From Hoplostethus atlanticus (lineage: Eukaryota; Chordata; Actinopteri; Trachichthyiformes; Trachichthyidae), in assembly GCA_034670405.1 (NCBI GenBank), contig JAXDDX010000292.1, forward strand, positions 1-64,000: a DNA stretch of 64,000 nucleotides, in the 5' to 3' direction. This document shows positions 31,514 through 42,148 of this stretch, piece by piece. The notes under the pieces are model-generated. The model saw nothing but the letters and a program-made list of their open reading frames with translations. It had not been told where the DNA came from and did not search any database. The translations under genes and the position numbers were made by a program. The first letter of the stretch is position 1. The number at the start of each line of letters is the position of its first letter.

Positions 31514-32172
31514 CCCAGCTGATACCATGGATGTCCTGAAATCTTTCCCAGCAGTGTGCAATTTGGCTCTCAAGCTCAACACACCGCTACCTGCCTCAGC
31601 TGCCTGTTAGAGGCTTTTTAGCACTGCAGGACTGATTTTTAGACCCAAAAGGGCACGCCTTGATTCAAAGAACTTTGAGAACCAGCTTCTGCTGAGGCTG
31701 AACAAAGGATTTTGGTAGTCCTGTAGAGATGAGGGAATTTCTTATAAGAGTTTAAGGCTTCATTAGACCTGAACTGTGTTCTTGTGTTGATCATAATGTT
31801 TCGAGTTCTGTTGCTGACGTTGAAAACTGATTTGCACATTGGAGCGAAGTTAAAGGGGGGGTATTGTACTCATTTTGGGCTATTTAAACTGTTCCTGGGG
31901 GTCTTTACAAGACGTTTGTGAAGTCCATATCAAAGAAAATCCTAAAACCAGCTTCTGTGGTGTGTGTTTCAGTCTCTCATTTTCTCCATTGTAAAGAACA
32001 GGCTGTTTTGAGGGCGTGGAGGTTGTATGTAATGAGCACTGCTCTGATTGGCCGCCTCACGCCGTGAGTGAGGCGTGAGGCCTACACGCAATCGCCTGGC
32101 GGAGGCGGAGAGCAGAGCGCTCATGCTGCTCAAGGTAAACAAATAAGCTTGATGCAGAAATCTACCATAACC

Positions 32173-32277
32173 ATGGCGGCCGCTCCAGAACCAACACTGA
32201 GACCTTACATGTTTGAGCCGGAGTCTGACCCAGAATGGGAAGAGACAGCTGAGCGGTTCCACTTAGTTTCTCAATGA
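32173..32277 (+). CDS. Small frame resembling the start of P2X7-like transposon proteins
   Basis: 34 codons, beginning 'MAAAPEPTLRPYMFEPES' and ending '..HLVSQ' at TGA. The 'PYMFEPESD' start recalls the N-termini of many fish proteins annotated as P2X-receptor-7-like, which I associate with repeat-borne genes. That link is from memory and not tested. Translation is cut early, so it is either a remnant or an exon whose donor is lost. The same ATG region recurs reversed at 53.33-53.44 kb. Confidence 0.35.
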   Translation: MAAAPEPTLRPYMFEPESDPEWEETAERFHLVSQ

Positions 32278-32777
32278 TAACAATTCTGTGTAATATTGTA
32301 CTTTCGTGCCTTGTGTTTGTGTATGTGGGTGTGTGAGCGACACTCTCTGCTGTAGCCGGTCTGTTTATGGCTCATGTCCATAAGCTTATTGAATACAACT
32401 TGCAGACAAGCTAGGATTGAGAATTTTGTTGAGCTAGTTAGCCAATACATTATTGGATGCAATCTATTTGCATCCAAACAGCGCAGCCAAACAACCAAAC
32501 GCGATTGTACTAATGGTGGCTAAAGTTTACCAAGCCTGACACGTTCGACAGACTTATAAAACAGACACTGGTCCCAACAAATAACTTTAAGATGAGTCCT
32601 GACTCCAACCAATAACTTTACTTTTACTTTACTTTTAATGACTCCAGCTTTAGTTTTCTTACTTCTTCCACGCCCAACAAGCCCGTGGCTAGCCCCGCTA
32701 GCTCGTTATCTAACCAGCAGTCGAATATACTAACCAGACTAATTTGGTAAATTAAATCAAAATATGGTGACACTTAC

Positions 32778-32985
32778 AGATTCCAATTTTGCAGATGGGT
32801 CACGTACCTTATGAATTGCTCCATCTTTAAGCTTCAATTTAGATGCTAATCCTGCCATTGCTCAAGCAGTCTGAGGACTGATCATCACACACAGAAAAAA
32901 CTGTAGCCGTTGCCGTTAAAAATAAAATTAATCCACTCTGTCCTGGCATTTTCGCATGTTGGGAGACTGTGCAGGGATCTATGTT
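32778..32985 (-). CDS. THAP-type zinc finger exon (minus-strand copy)
   Basis: Reverse-strand counterpart of the exon at 9-232: AGAGTGGATTAATTTTATTT, a Cys-x2-His stretch that is partly mutated, GGAGCAATTCATAAGG, and a GTAAGT donor (plus-strand ACTTAC at 32772-32777). Several substitutions and a lost segment in the middle suggest it no longer encodes a working finger. Confidence 0.5.
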
Positions 32986-33639
32986 GCTGCCTGCATCCTA
33001 CAAAATAATAACTGGAGAGTTGATATATCTCCAGAGATATGTTGTTTTAGCTTCACTCGTCGCAAAGTAATGGTGCATTCCAGTGTACTCGGAAAAAACG
33101 GCGTCCAAATGTGATATGCGCCGATTCTATTCACTAATGGCGCTGTAGTAGTTGATGTTGAGTTTAGATGCTTGTAACATTCTGAGACTTGCCATACAAA
33201 CATGAGTTTGCTGCGGGCGATTATGTTTTCCCGAGCAGATGCACTGGAACACATTTAGATTGGAAGTTAGGAATACCGACTCGGAATTATCGATTTCCGA
33301 GTACAATGGAATGCACCATAAGCAACGGCTTGTGGCACTGCCGTGAGCTGCATTTTGCGACGACGTAAATGGGATTGGTTGTTCACCTGGGCGTGGGCAT
33401 GCTCCGAGAGTGGCTGGATTAGCCCCTTATGACGTCCAAAGGGGCTACTTTCTGAAACGGGCTGTTTTTCTCCTATCTTTGGCACCGTTTTTGGAAAAAG
33501 GAAAATACAGAAAAACGGGTTGACTTCCAGATTTCAAATTTTCTCAGCTGCTTAGGGAAGTAATTTCCTGTGGAACATGTATAAGCGCCAGGAATAAACC
33601 GTTTTCCATAATATGGGACCTTTAATGTTATTTTCAGTA

Positions 33640-33843
33640 TATTGTTTTTTATTTTATTTTAAGTTAGAATGGTTTAAGTTTATTACTTTTTACTTTTTTA
33701 CTTTGAGTACATTTCAGGGCCTGTACTTTTTGACTTTTACTTAAGTAAAGAAGTTGAATCAGTACTTCTACTTTTAGTCTTTTTTTACATAAGTATCTGT
33801 ACTTCTACTTGAGTAAAGAATGTGTGTACTTTTGCCACCTCTG
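33640..33843 (-). repeat. Terminal part of a fish hAT/MITE ('ACTTGAGTAAAG' repeat)
   Basis: Repeated ACTTTTACTT / TACTTGAGTAAAG words ending ACTTTTGCCACCTCTG, whose reverse complement CAGAGGTGGCAAAAGT is a typical terminus of abundant fish hAT-derived elements. It may be the right end of the hAT whose transposase lies at 25.2-31.7 kb, with the THAP/TTAA element inserted between. Confidence 0.5.
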
Positions 33844-33928
33844 TCCGTAGCCTGGTGGCGGGAATTCACTTTTATGCCAGATGTTTAGATCCCTCGTTTC
33901 CTAGCCTGTTTTCCAATAAATAAAACTA

Positions 33929-34845
33929 ATGTTAAAAGGCATATCTAAGTTGTCTCCTCCCGTTCCTGATTCCAGGTGGCCCATCACTCTTCCTATCTTA
34001 TGTCAAATTGTCTTGGCCCTTAGAGCAGGCCTGTTTTGCCCCTATACAAATTCCCTACTGGAATGTGTTTTCCTATTGGCTTTCTACAGCTTTCTCAGAA
34101 TGGGCGAGATTACCACAACCTCTAACAATTTCAATCCTCTCCATGACGTCACATTCTCCGATCTACCCTGATTATTACTGCTTACTTAATGCTTAATGCT
34201 TAAGCATTCTAAGACCGGAGGGCCTCACTCCATTGTAATAGCTTACATCCTATCCTCCTTCTGCCCCTTTAAATCCATGCTGAAGTACCTTAAGTACACT
34301 TAGCTACTCGGGGCATTCTTTTATGATTGGCACATGTGGTGGCCTCTTCTTTAAGTTTCTTTTAAACTGTGCCACCTTAACAGGGCTCTGCTTCTTGACT
34401 CACACGTTAAAAACAGTCCAAATCACAACACTGCAGCTGCTGATTTTGTTGCCTTCATTTGGCTGATTTATTCTCACTTTGAACAAAAATTGCAAAAACA
34501 TTTCTAAGTTGTGAGATCTAACGTGAGATCAAAGGATGTACCGATGCCTCGTTCTACATACGTTTCCTACATGTTTGCTGAAGAAAACCAAAGACTCAGT
34601 CCCACCCCTTCCTTCTATCACAGCTGATCATCATCTGATTAATCACAATAAATCCAAAAATAATTGCTAAGAATATTAATTTGACATCAACTCAATAAAT
34701 TAGCAAATTGTGAGAATATACTTTGCAATCAACACAAAAAATGGCTCTACCAGGCCGCTGGTTGTCCTCTGCCTACGCATCTTACATTAGACCCGACCCT
34801 TCCTCAATCCTCGCCATCCAAAGAGCTCTCCTGCCATGATCATTG
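33929..34845 (+). pseudogene. DIRS tyrosine recombinase, broken
   Basis: 'LECVFLLAFYSFLRMGEI' and 'NNFNPLHDVTFSDL' (33929-34171) match the start of the DIRS/phage-integrase-like catalytic domain. 'GRWLSSAYASYIRPDPSSI' near 34757-34815 is the conserved end. Between them are frameshifts, stops and a block (about 34440-34740) I cannot place. It belongs with the RT/RNase H at 23.87-25.2 kb. Confidence 0.7.
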
Positions 34846-34954
34846 GGTAAGTCTGCATATCTCAGGTGGTGGTGTCTGTGCGCAGAAAGTTCTCAGAGGC
34901 ATATCGATATTTAGTTTAGTTTATTATCTAATTAACTCTCATTATCACTCATAC

Positions 34955-35390
34955 AGCGCATCGTAGCCGTCGCCGTCAGACGGCTTGTCTAATTCTATGT
35001 GTGCCATCAATTAGCCTCCTATCAGCTGGTTGATGCGCCGACTCCTCTCAGTTGGTGAGTCTACGTCATGTGTGTGTCCACTAGCTGTCGCTGCCAGTCA
35101 GCTCGTCTAATTCTGTATGTGCCATATATATAGCCCTCATCCGGCAAATTGATGCGCCGACCCTTCTGGTCAGCGTGTAGTAGCAATTAATCTAGCATAG
35201 CATCCCCCCATCACCAAACTCTAAATTTAACTGTTTTGGGGGAAGTTTCCCGCTCCTCAGAGATGGGTTTTGCCTCTGACCCATGATCATTAGATTTCAA
35301 CTGGATCCACTGCCAATGTTTTTAGATTTCCATTACTACCAATAAAGCTTGTGTCACATTCATCATGTCATCATTATTTTTGTTGTGATC
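34955..35390 (+). repeat. DIRS terminal region with ~120-bp direct repeats
   Basis: Two related units: ...GTCTAATTCTATGTGTGCCAT...GTTGATGCGCCGACTC and ...GTCTAATTCTGTATGTGCCAT...TTGATGCGCCGACCC, about 120 bp apart, followed by a T/A-rich tail with AATAAAG at 35341. DIRS-type elements usually carry split or inverted repeats in this position. The left partner is not recognised. Confidence 0.45.
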
Positions 35391-36330
35391 ATTATTTTCT
35401 AGATGTGTTGCATTTTCTTTTACTTTTCTTTTTTATATTTGCTGTGATTTTCTTATAGAAGTGGTTTTGAATTTTGCATGGACTTTCATTTGAATGTGGA
35501 ACATTTGTGATTGTGAACGTTGATGGGCATACTGCCTCCCTGGACACCTCCCTTTCCTACCTAATTGATCCCAAATTATTGGTCCGCGACCAGCTGTGCC
35601 TAATATATAATCCAGGTGGAATCTACCGAAGGGGGTTGTGTGTTTTTTCCTTTCCTCCCCTGACGTGCGGGTCACTGGGACTGGGCTGTGACGACTCCTC
35701 AGACTGCAGAACAAAGACTTGTTTACAGGCACATCCTTACCCGTGTAAAGGGAAGTAGAACAACCATCCCACATCGGTGTGTGAGTGGTAACCACTCTGG
35801 AGGTGTGTACAATAGCTGAGGATACACTGGTGTGTTGCAGGTCTCGTGTGTGGCGTCCCGAGTCCCGACCAGGAGAGAGAGAGAGACGGGAGAGCGGCGC
35901 AACAATTACTGCTGGGCTGTGGACACGCTAACGGCTTCCGCCTTGGTTTGGAAGACTACTGAAAGAGCAGAACGGATTATGGATTGGACTCACCCTGCGG
36001 CATTGTCGACTACCGTAAATCCCAGAGTGGAATTGACCAACAGCTCTTCAGGAATAGACATTCTCGTAGTGTTTTTTTATATGTTTTGAGGGTTTCCTAC
36101 TCCCTGGTTTTAGTTGACCAGTGGTTAGTTTTATACATTTCCAGTTGTATTTTATTAGAGTAATAAAAACATATATTTTTTTATATAAACCTCTGCCTCC
36201 TTGCATCTGTGTTGGTGTGGCCTGGGAATTCCTGAATCTTTTCACACAAACTTGTGACACTTGCTTCCATGTACAACTAGTTTCTCCTGACTTGAACTGA
36301 AGCTTAGCATAAATTCAATCAGGAAGACTA
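35391..36330. other. Unclassified sequence, possibly a retroelement 3' end
   Basis: TGTGATCATTATT (35384) to CTTGTGACA (36261) would give TG...CA ends, and AATAAAAACATATATT (36163) could be a polyadenylation signal. However, I find no matching target duplication and no second copy. A (GA)n run lies at 35877-35890. No coding domain is recognised. Confidence 0.25.
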
Positions 36331-36564
36331 CCTGGCTCTTATCCAGGGTGCGATTTGTGAGGGGGGGATGTTTTTGAAACATTTTTATTCATGAAAATAA
36401 ATCACAAACCACAGTAGGCCTATATAGACTATGAAGCCTGTTAGGCTATTTCTTGAAGCTGTTAAAGTAACATTTATAGAATAATTATGAACTTTAATGA
36501 AACAATTTCGGAACTTGAACTTAACCACTGCAAGAATATTTTAATCCATTTAAAAAAAAAAAAA

Positions 36565-38262
36565 TTAATTCATCAAGTAGCACGATATTTTCTCTCTCAT
36601 GCCTTGTCCTTTCCTCATGCGGACACATGGGATGTGTGGGCTTGCTTGCAGCTGTGAGACTGCCACTCTCAGCTCATTTTCAATGTCCAGCTTTGATCTG
36701 TATTTTGTCTTGATTGAGGCCACTGCAGAAAAACCTATCTCACACAGGTAGGATGTGGCAAAAGGAAGGGGTGTGGCCAGGGCTCTCCTGCCTAGCGGTG
36801 GGTAGTCCTTTTCCACTCCAATCCAAAATGCAGCCAATGTCTTGGACTTAAACTGCAGCCTCATTGTTGAATCAGAGGTGACATCAATGAACGGTTCCTC
36901 TTCTGCAGTGCTGAATTCAGCAGCTGGTGTTGCACTGAATGGGGTCTCTGATCTAGTCATATTTTGCAGGATCCTGCACTGGGAAATACCTCTGGAAATG
37001 TTTTTGTAGGGCAGAGATGTGAGTTTTCATACATGGGATCACTCTGTTCTGCAGCTTGTTGAATGATGAATGATTTCAGGCTCTCAAATGAGTCTATATT
37101 CCCCTCTTTCATTCATTCACTGCTCCCACGTGTCCAGTTTTCTTGTGAATGATGTGATTTTATCTGCCAGCTGTGGAAGGTGTGTGTTGGTGCCCTGCAT
37201 CTGCAGATTTAGTTCATTGAGTTTATGAAACATGTCACTGAGGTATTCAAGTTTCATGAGGAAGCTGTTATTGTTAAACTTGTGGGCAAGTTCATTACTC
37301 TTCCTCCAAGAAGATTATGATCTCATCCCGCAGTTCATACACCCTGGATAAAACCTTCCCACGTGACAGCCATCGGGACTCACTGTGAAACAAAACAGCT
37401 GTGTGGTCGGATCCCATTTCCTCGCACAGCGCGGAAAAAATCCGGGATTTGACGGGTCTTGTTTTGATGTAGTTTACAGTGGCAATGATGTCTGTCATTA
37501 CATCGTTCAGCTTGGGACTCAGCTGTTTAGACGCGAGCGCCTCTCAGTGTATCATACAGTGTGACCACATTGGGGGAGACGCGCTTGACTAGCACTTGCA
37601 GCCCTCCCCGTTTCCCAGCCATTGCCTGAGCCCCATCTGTGCAGATCCCCACACAGTCCTCCCATTTCAGATCAGCCTCTTTCAAGTAAGTGTCAATGAT
37701 TTTGAACAATTCGTCTGCAGTTGCTCTGGTAGTTACAAGTTTGCAGAAAAGCAAATCCTCCCTCAAATCATCGGCATCAATGAATCTGACGTATACTAGC
37801 AATAAACAGTCTTTGTTACTGTCAGTCGCTTCATCCATCTGCATAGCAAAACGGTTGTCTCATATCTTCTCATTAAGCTGCTCTATATCTTTTGAGATGT
37901 CATAAATGCACCTCCAGATAGTATTATTTGACAGAGGAATGGCCTTTAGTTTGCTGGCTGTTGCTTCATCAATCATAGTTGAAACCATAAATAGCGGAAG
38001 GGAGTATTAATTCCTCCGCTATTGTGTGCAGCTTTTTACACTGAGCAACTCTGTACGCCACTTTGTAGGAGGCGAGTTAAGCATTTGAAGGCACAGATGC
38101 TGCTTTAGTAAAGAGGCTTTGTTGTGCCTGACAGTTGAGTAGTTTTTTTTCCTGAATAAAGCAACAGGCTTCTGTTTGTGTTCGGAATGTGAAGTCTCCC
38201 AAGTGGCGTCTTAACTTGTTCGGCTTCATACTGTCAGAAGCTAATATTTTGAGACCCAACAC
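36565..38262 (-). pseudogene. hAT transposase of the SCAND3/ZBED5 type, decayed
   Basis: On the minus strand, in order: BED-finger remnant with 'SDSMKPNKLRRHL' (38077-38262), a catalytic-core segment 'MQMDEATDSNKDCLLLVYVR' and 'CVGICTDGAQAMAGKRGG' (37527-37844), 'HSESRWLSRGKVLSRVYELR' (37295-37498), and the dimerisation end 'LPFATSYLCEIGFSAVASIK' (36565-36960). Frames break at least three times. This hAT lineage has been domesticated several times in vertebrates (ZBED5, FAM200, SCAND3), but this copy is clearly dead. Confidence 0.85.
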
Positions 38263-38389
38263 ACTGGTCTCTCTTCATTGCCCACCGTTGTACTGGTGAA
38301 GCCAAGGGAGAGATATGCCTCGTCATATTTTCTTGTCTTTGTTTTGGTAGTTGTAACGTTTGGTGTAGCTTCATTGTCCTTTCAGTCCA

Positions 38390-38484
38390 TGCTTTGCTAA
38401 CAGTGCAGAAGAATGATGAATCATTTAAATTTAGCCTCGCACCCCCCGTCATAACTCCAGGCCCCCCCAGTTTGGGAACCACTG
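38390..38484 (-). repeat. Right terminus of the SCAND3-type hAT element
   Basis: The minus strand starts CAGTGGTTCCCAAACTGGGG at 38484, a typical hAT-Charlie-like end. CTCTAGAG follows as a possible 8-bp target site. The opposite end was not found near 36.3 kb. Confidence 0.55.
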
Positions 38485-38860
38485 CTCTAGAGGAACCAAT
38501 GACAAGCCCGAATGCTCTCCTGAGTGTGTTTCTCGGTACCGCCTCTAACTGCTGAACACGTTTCCTGCATGTTGCAACACATTTCAGAGCCAGATACAGT
38601 GTATTGGTGGAAAACCTGCTGACAACGGAATTCCCCCTCAATCATCATTTCTGACAAGACACAAACAGTACAGACTTACCTGCACTATCAGATATAGAGC
38701 AGTGGCTTACTAAAAATAGAAGACGGGTTACCATGTTTTGTGATTTCACTTCCTCTGACGAGTTCTACAGAGAAAGACAAGCTGAAAGTTCCTTCCCTGT
38801 ATTTGGGCCAAGAGGGTTATGCGTTAAGGATTGATTTTTCAGCTCCACAGAGCAAGGCCG
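38485..38860. other. Unassigned sequence
   Basis: No gene or classified repeat is recognised between the hAT end and the start of similarity to the THAP element. Confidence 0.35.
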
Positions 38861-39114
38861 TTTTGAAAAGTTGCCCGTTTATACGTCATAACGGGCCTCT
38901 GGTGGCATAATCCAACCCCTCTCAGAGCATGCCCACCCCCAGGTGAATAACCACTCCCATTTACCTTGTCTCAAAATGCAGCTCCCGGCAGCGCCGCAAG
39001 CCGTTGCTTATGGTGCATTCCATTGTTGTTGTGTGGGAGTCCATTCGGATGTCGATAATTCCGAGTCGGTATTCCAAACTTCCTATCTAAATATGTTCCA
39101 GTGCATCTGCTTGG

Positions 39115-39476
39115 TGTGGCACCCTGGGGGAAAAGCCGGGTGCCACAAGTCCAATCTGAGGGCACGGTCAGGTCACACATCACTCTGGAGTCAAGATTCA
39201 AAAGGAAATGATAATTTACTGGGTAAGTTAGACCAAAGACAAATCATAAATGAACTTAACACTCCAGCTTGTATGGGGCTCTCCAGCAGCCTCCCTGGTT
39301 GCTCGCTAGGTCCAGTCAATTCTCCTCCTCCCTCGTGGACTGCAGATTCCCCTTTTTAGGTCTGTCCCAATCAGCTCCCGCCTGGCTGATTGCGATACGG
39401 TTCAGCTGGGGCAAGATGGCTGCCTGGCTGTGGCATGCTGGGGAATGTAGTCCCCACAGTTTTCCGGTCTGCCACA
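39115..39476 (-). repeat. Solo LTR of the gag-only element family (362 bp)
   Basis: TGTGGCACCCTGGGGG...GGTCTGCCACA, matching the LTR at 45311-45685. Flanks TTGG (39111-39114) and TCGG (39477-39480) fit a 4-bp target duplication with one change; the uninterrupted target in the other THAP copy reads CTGCTCGGGAAAAC. Confidence 0.8.
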
Positions 39477-39996
39477 TCGGGAAAACATGGACGCCCGCAG
39501 TGAACTCATGTTTGTATGGCAAGTCTCAGAATGTTACACGCATCTAAAGAGGATCTACATCAACTACTACAGCGCCATTAGTGAAGAGAATCGGCGCATA
39601 TCACTGAACGTGAATGTTAGTAGTCTAGTACCGCATGCTAGTAAAGACTTCTATCTCGTAACGTTTAGCTCAAATCAACCGAATTATGTTACAAATGTAA
39701 ACTACAAAGTTGGATCTTGCCCGAGTTTCCGACTGGGAATTCAGACTTGAATGACTGTTCTATTGCGCCTTTCCATGTCGGAAAAGTTTTTCCGAGTACA
39801 ATGGAATGCACCATTACTTTGCGAACAGTGGAGCTACAACGACAACATGTCTATGGCCAGATCCCAACTCTCAGGCAGCAACATAGATCCCTGCGCAGTC
39901 TCCCAACATGCAAAAATGCTAGGACAGAGTGAATTAATTTTATTTTTAACGGCAACGTCCTGGCTACAGTTAGCTAATTTTTGTATGTGTGTGTGA

Positions 39997-40555
39997 TAGT
40001 GATGGGAAGACTGACTCTTTTAACTAACTCGATTCTTTCGGGCTGTCCGATACTAGTGTATCGATTCATTATGATTCGCCAATAAAAAAAAACGAGAATC
40101 CCTGAGCGGTTCACGAACCGTTCAGTCTCTCTCGGACGTCTCGGACATCTGCTCTCTCAGTTCGCAAGATGTCCAATGTCCGATTCGCGAACCGCTCAGT
40201 CTCTCTTGGGCATCTGCTCTCTCGGTTTGCGAACCGCTCAGTCGGTCCATCCGATCACACTCGTGATCACTCACGTCCGAATCAAGGATCAAGGAGCCAT
40301 AATGGATTGTATAAAAGGCCAATGTAATAATGTAGCAATGTATTACATTCTATATACATTGACAACAGTTTTTGTAATGTTTATGATTATATTATTAGAT
40401 TATCAAAAAACAAAAATCTATTAAAACATTATTTTTTTCTGGTGCTGCTATAACCGCTGCTGAATCGATTCAGTTACGTGTGCGAGTCGAATCAACTCAC
40501 TCACTTAACTGATTCGGTTCTTTTGAACGATTCGTTCGCGAATCGGCCATCACTA
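39997..40555 (+). mobile_element. hAT-type MITE (559 bp) with 8-bp target duplication
   Basis: GTGTGTGA is duplicated at 39989-39996 and 40556-40563, and termini are TAGTGATGGG and GGCCATCACTA. The interior has repeated GCGAACCGCTCAGTC/TCTCTC words and no coding capacity. It sits in the THAP exon; the uninterrupted target can be read at 100-125. Confidence 0.85.
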
Positions 40556-40727
40556 GTGTGTGATAATCCTTCACGCCGGACTGCTTCAGCAACAAGGGCC
40601 AGTTCACAGCAGGATTAGCATCTAAATTGAAGCTTAAAGATGGAGCAATTCATACTGTACGTTAGTGCTGCACAATTAATCTAATCACAATTGCAATCGC
40701 GATGTCAGCCTGTGCGATTATATAACC

Positions 40728-40802
40728 GCAAAAGGCTGCGATTTAATTAAATAACAGTTGTCATGTTGACAACTGTTATTTAATTAAATCGCAGCCTTTT
40801 GC
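40728..40802. repeat. Perfect 36-bp palindrome with 3-bp spacer
   Basis: The arm GCAAAAGGCTGCGATTTAAT...GTTGTCA (40728-40763) is exactly complementary to 40767-40802, with TGT between. The left arm is the ordinary subterminal sequence of this hAT, so the right arm is a duplicated, inverted copy. Confidence 0.9.
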
Positions 40803-40804
40803 TT

Positions 40805-41505
40805 CGTACTAAGCAATGATATGTTTTGTAATAAGCAATATAATCCAGAGTGTGTGTGTTATGATAAATCTACATAAATATAAAGTATGTTTGATTAAGC
40901 ATGTAACCTAAAAGATCATAAAGTAATCATAAAGTTTCAATAAAGCTTCAAAAAACATAGTCTAACAGTTTCCCTACAGTAATCATAAAGTTTAAAAAAA
41001 ATACAGTCTGAGGCCCTTTTGCAATAAGGGTGTCCAAGGACAGGCTGTAGAGGCCTAAAAATAGACAGGCGGAGCATGCGCAGACAGGAGAGGCCCAGGT
41101 GGCCATTTTATAATGGTGAATAGGAAAATCCCCAAAACACTGGGTTTTACGGCCACGATTGGACACCATTATTTTCTTGCTGACAAAGAATATTTTCTTG
41201 CTGACAAAGCTGAAATTAATGAAAAATGGGCGTAGAATCAGTATTCTCCACCCAGTCTCCACCCAGTTTGTAGGATATATAAGATCATGCACAGACAGTT
41301 GTACTTCAGTCTGGTTCTGGGACCAACTCGGGTTTTGTCTCTGTTGAAGAATAAAGCTCTATTGCATCGAACTCTGATCATCTCCAGTGACTTCTTTGAA
41401 CCTGTTTGAGACTCCAGTAACTACAGAATCGTGAAGAAGATTAAGTGTTGGCGTGGAGGTCCGGTCTTCATCACTGGCCTGAAACCTGGACTTCTTCCTC
41501 CGACA
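40805..41505 (+). repeat. LTR-like insertion related to the 796-bp LTR
   Basis: From TACTAAGCAATG to CTTCCTCCGACA it parallels the reverse complement of 48642-49437, including GTTTGATTAAGCATGTAACC, TATATAAGATCATGCACAGACAG-type promoter words, AATAAAGCTC and AAGATTAAGTGTTGG. The right end CCGACA matches CCAACA of the other copy. The left end and target duplication are not clear. Confidence 0.6.
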
Positions 41506-41653
41506 CCACAACCTATTCTCTGTTTGTGTGCAGTCTGCTACGCCCATAATAAAGAGATGACCAATCAGTCTCGTTCAGGCAGTGAAGTTTGTGCAGCGTG
41601 TGTGCATGGTCACATGACTATCTGGTGTGGCGCAGAGTCAGACCAGGTGGAAA

Positions 41654-42148
41654 ATGGATAACAACGAGCAGGTTGACGCTGAACTGGTGGGGGAAAAAAA
41701 CGCGACATCTGTTATATGGCGATATTTTGGATTCAAGCTCAGCGACATTGAGCAGAAAGACATACTGTGTAAAACATGCAAAGTGAAAGTCACTACATCA
41801 TGCGGCAATACGACAAATTTATATCAGCACCTTAAACAGCACAGAGAAAAGTATGATGAATGCATGACAGTGAAAGCCCTAACTAGTAAAGAGACAGCTG
41901 AAAGCCTGCCTGTAAGCCAAAGAAAACAAAGCACAATTACAGATGTCTCCTCACGGAGATATAAAGAAATCACCGACTCCATAACGTACTACTTGGCAGG
42001 AGACATGGTGCCCATATACACCGTTAGCAAAGAGGGATTTAAGAAAATGATCCGCACCCTGGACAGGAGGTACCAGCTACCCTCGTGGAACTATTTCTCT
42101 CAAGTTGCTATCCCAGAGCTTTACAACAAAATCCAGTTTCAATTTTAG
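41654..42148 (+). pseudogene. hAT transposase N-terminus with BED zinc finger
   Basis: Starting at 'MDNNEQVDAELV', a BED finger 'VIWRYFGF...CKTCKVKV...NLYQHLKQH' (C-x2-C and H-x3-H) is followed by a ZBED1-like linker and 'VSKEGFKKMIRTLDRRYQLP', then ends abruptly at 'NKIQFQF'. The catalytic core and dimerisation domain are absent. Such a protein could bind the element's ends but not cut. Confidence 0.75.

Larger units (their letters stand above)
25200..31718 (+). pseudogene. Multi-exon hAT transposase gene, split by a Gypsy insertion
   Basis: Exon 1 (about 25200-25625, donor GTATGT) has 'HHRCACHLLNLV' and 'PNETRWNSLYLAVERI'. Exon 2 (25991-26307, acceptor TTGACAG, donor GTAAGT) has 'AEYVKIMSPFAKAVNVLQGE' and 'ADPEIIAAAILVPKFR'. 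Exon 3 (26639-26794, acceptor CCATAG) resumes after the Gypsy element at 31519-31718 with the dimerisation motif 'RLFSTAGLIFRPKRARLDSK' and stop TAG at 31716. These are hAT transposase landmarks. An in-frame TAG precedes 'RLFSTAG'. Exon 1 has no N-terminal BED finger, because the gene is cut at the DIRS junction near 25196. The clean splice sites suggest either an old intron-bearing transposase or a once-domesticated gene. Confidence 0.7.
31850..33625 (-). mobile_element. THAP/TTAA element (Kolobok-like), most complete copy
   Basis: TTAA lies at both edges (31850-31853 and 33622-33625), with ends TTAAAGGGGGGGTATTG and CATAATATGGGACCTTTAA forming a degenerate inverted terminus. It holds a THAP exon on the minus strand (32778-32985) and a divergent small frame on the plus strand (32173-32277). 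The 219-bp intron unit is present once (32.52-32.76 kb). Parts recur at 1-529, 38.9-42.7 kb and 53.33-53.44 kb. No transposase catalytic region is seen, so it is a non-autonomous derivative. Confidence 0.6.

Noticed and set aside
21768-33843. One hAT element spanning from CAGTGGTGG at 21768 to CCACCTCTG at 33843
   Set aside because: The flanks GTCATAGC and TCCGTAGC match at only five of eight bases, and DIRS sequence lies both inside and outside this interval, so the two ends more likely belong to different copies.
35384-36263. A possible complete solo LTR (TGTGATC...GTGACA)
   Set aside because: No target duplication, no second copy in the window and no convincing terminal inverted bases; kept only as an unclassified stretch.
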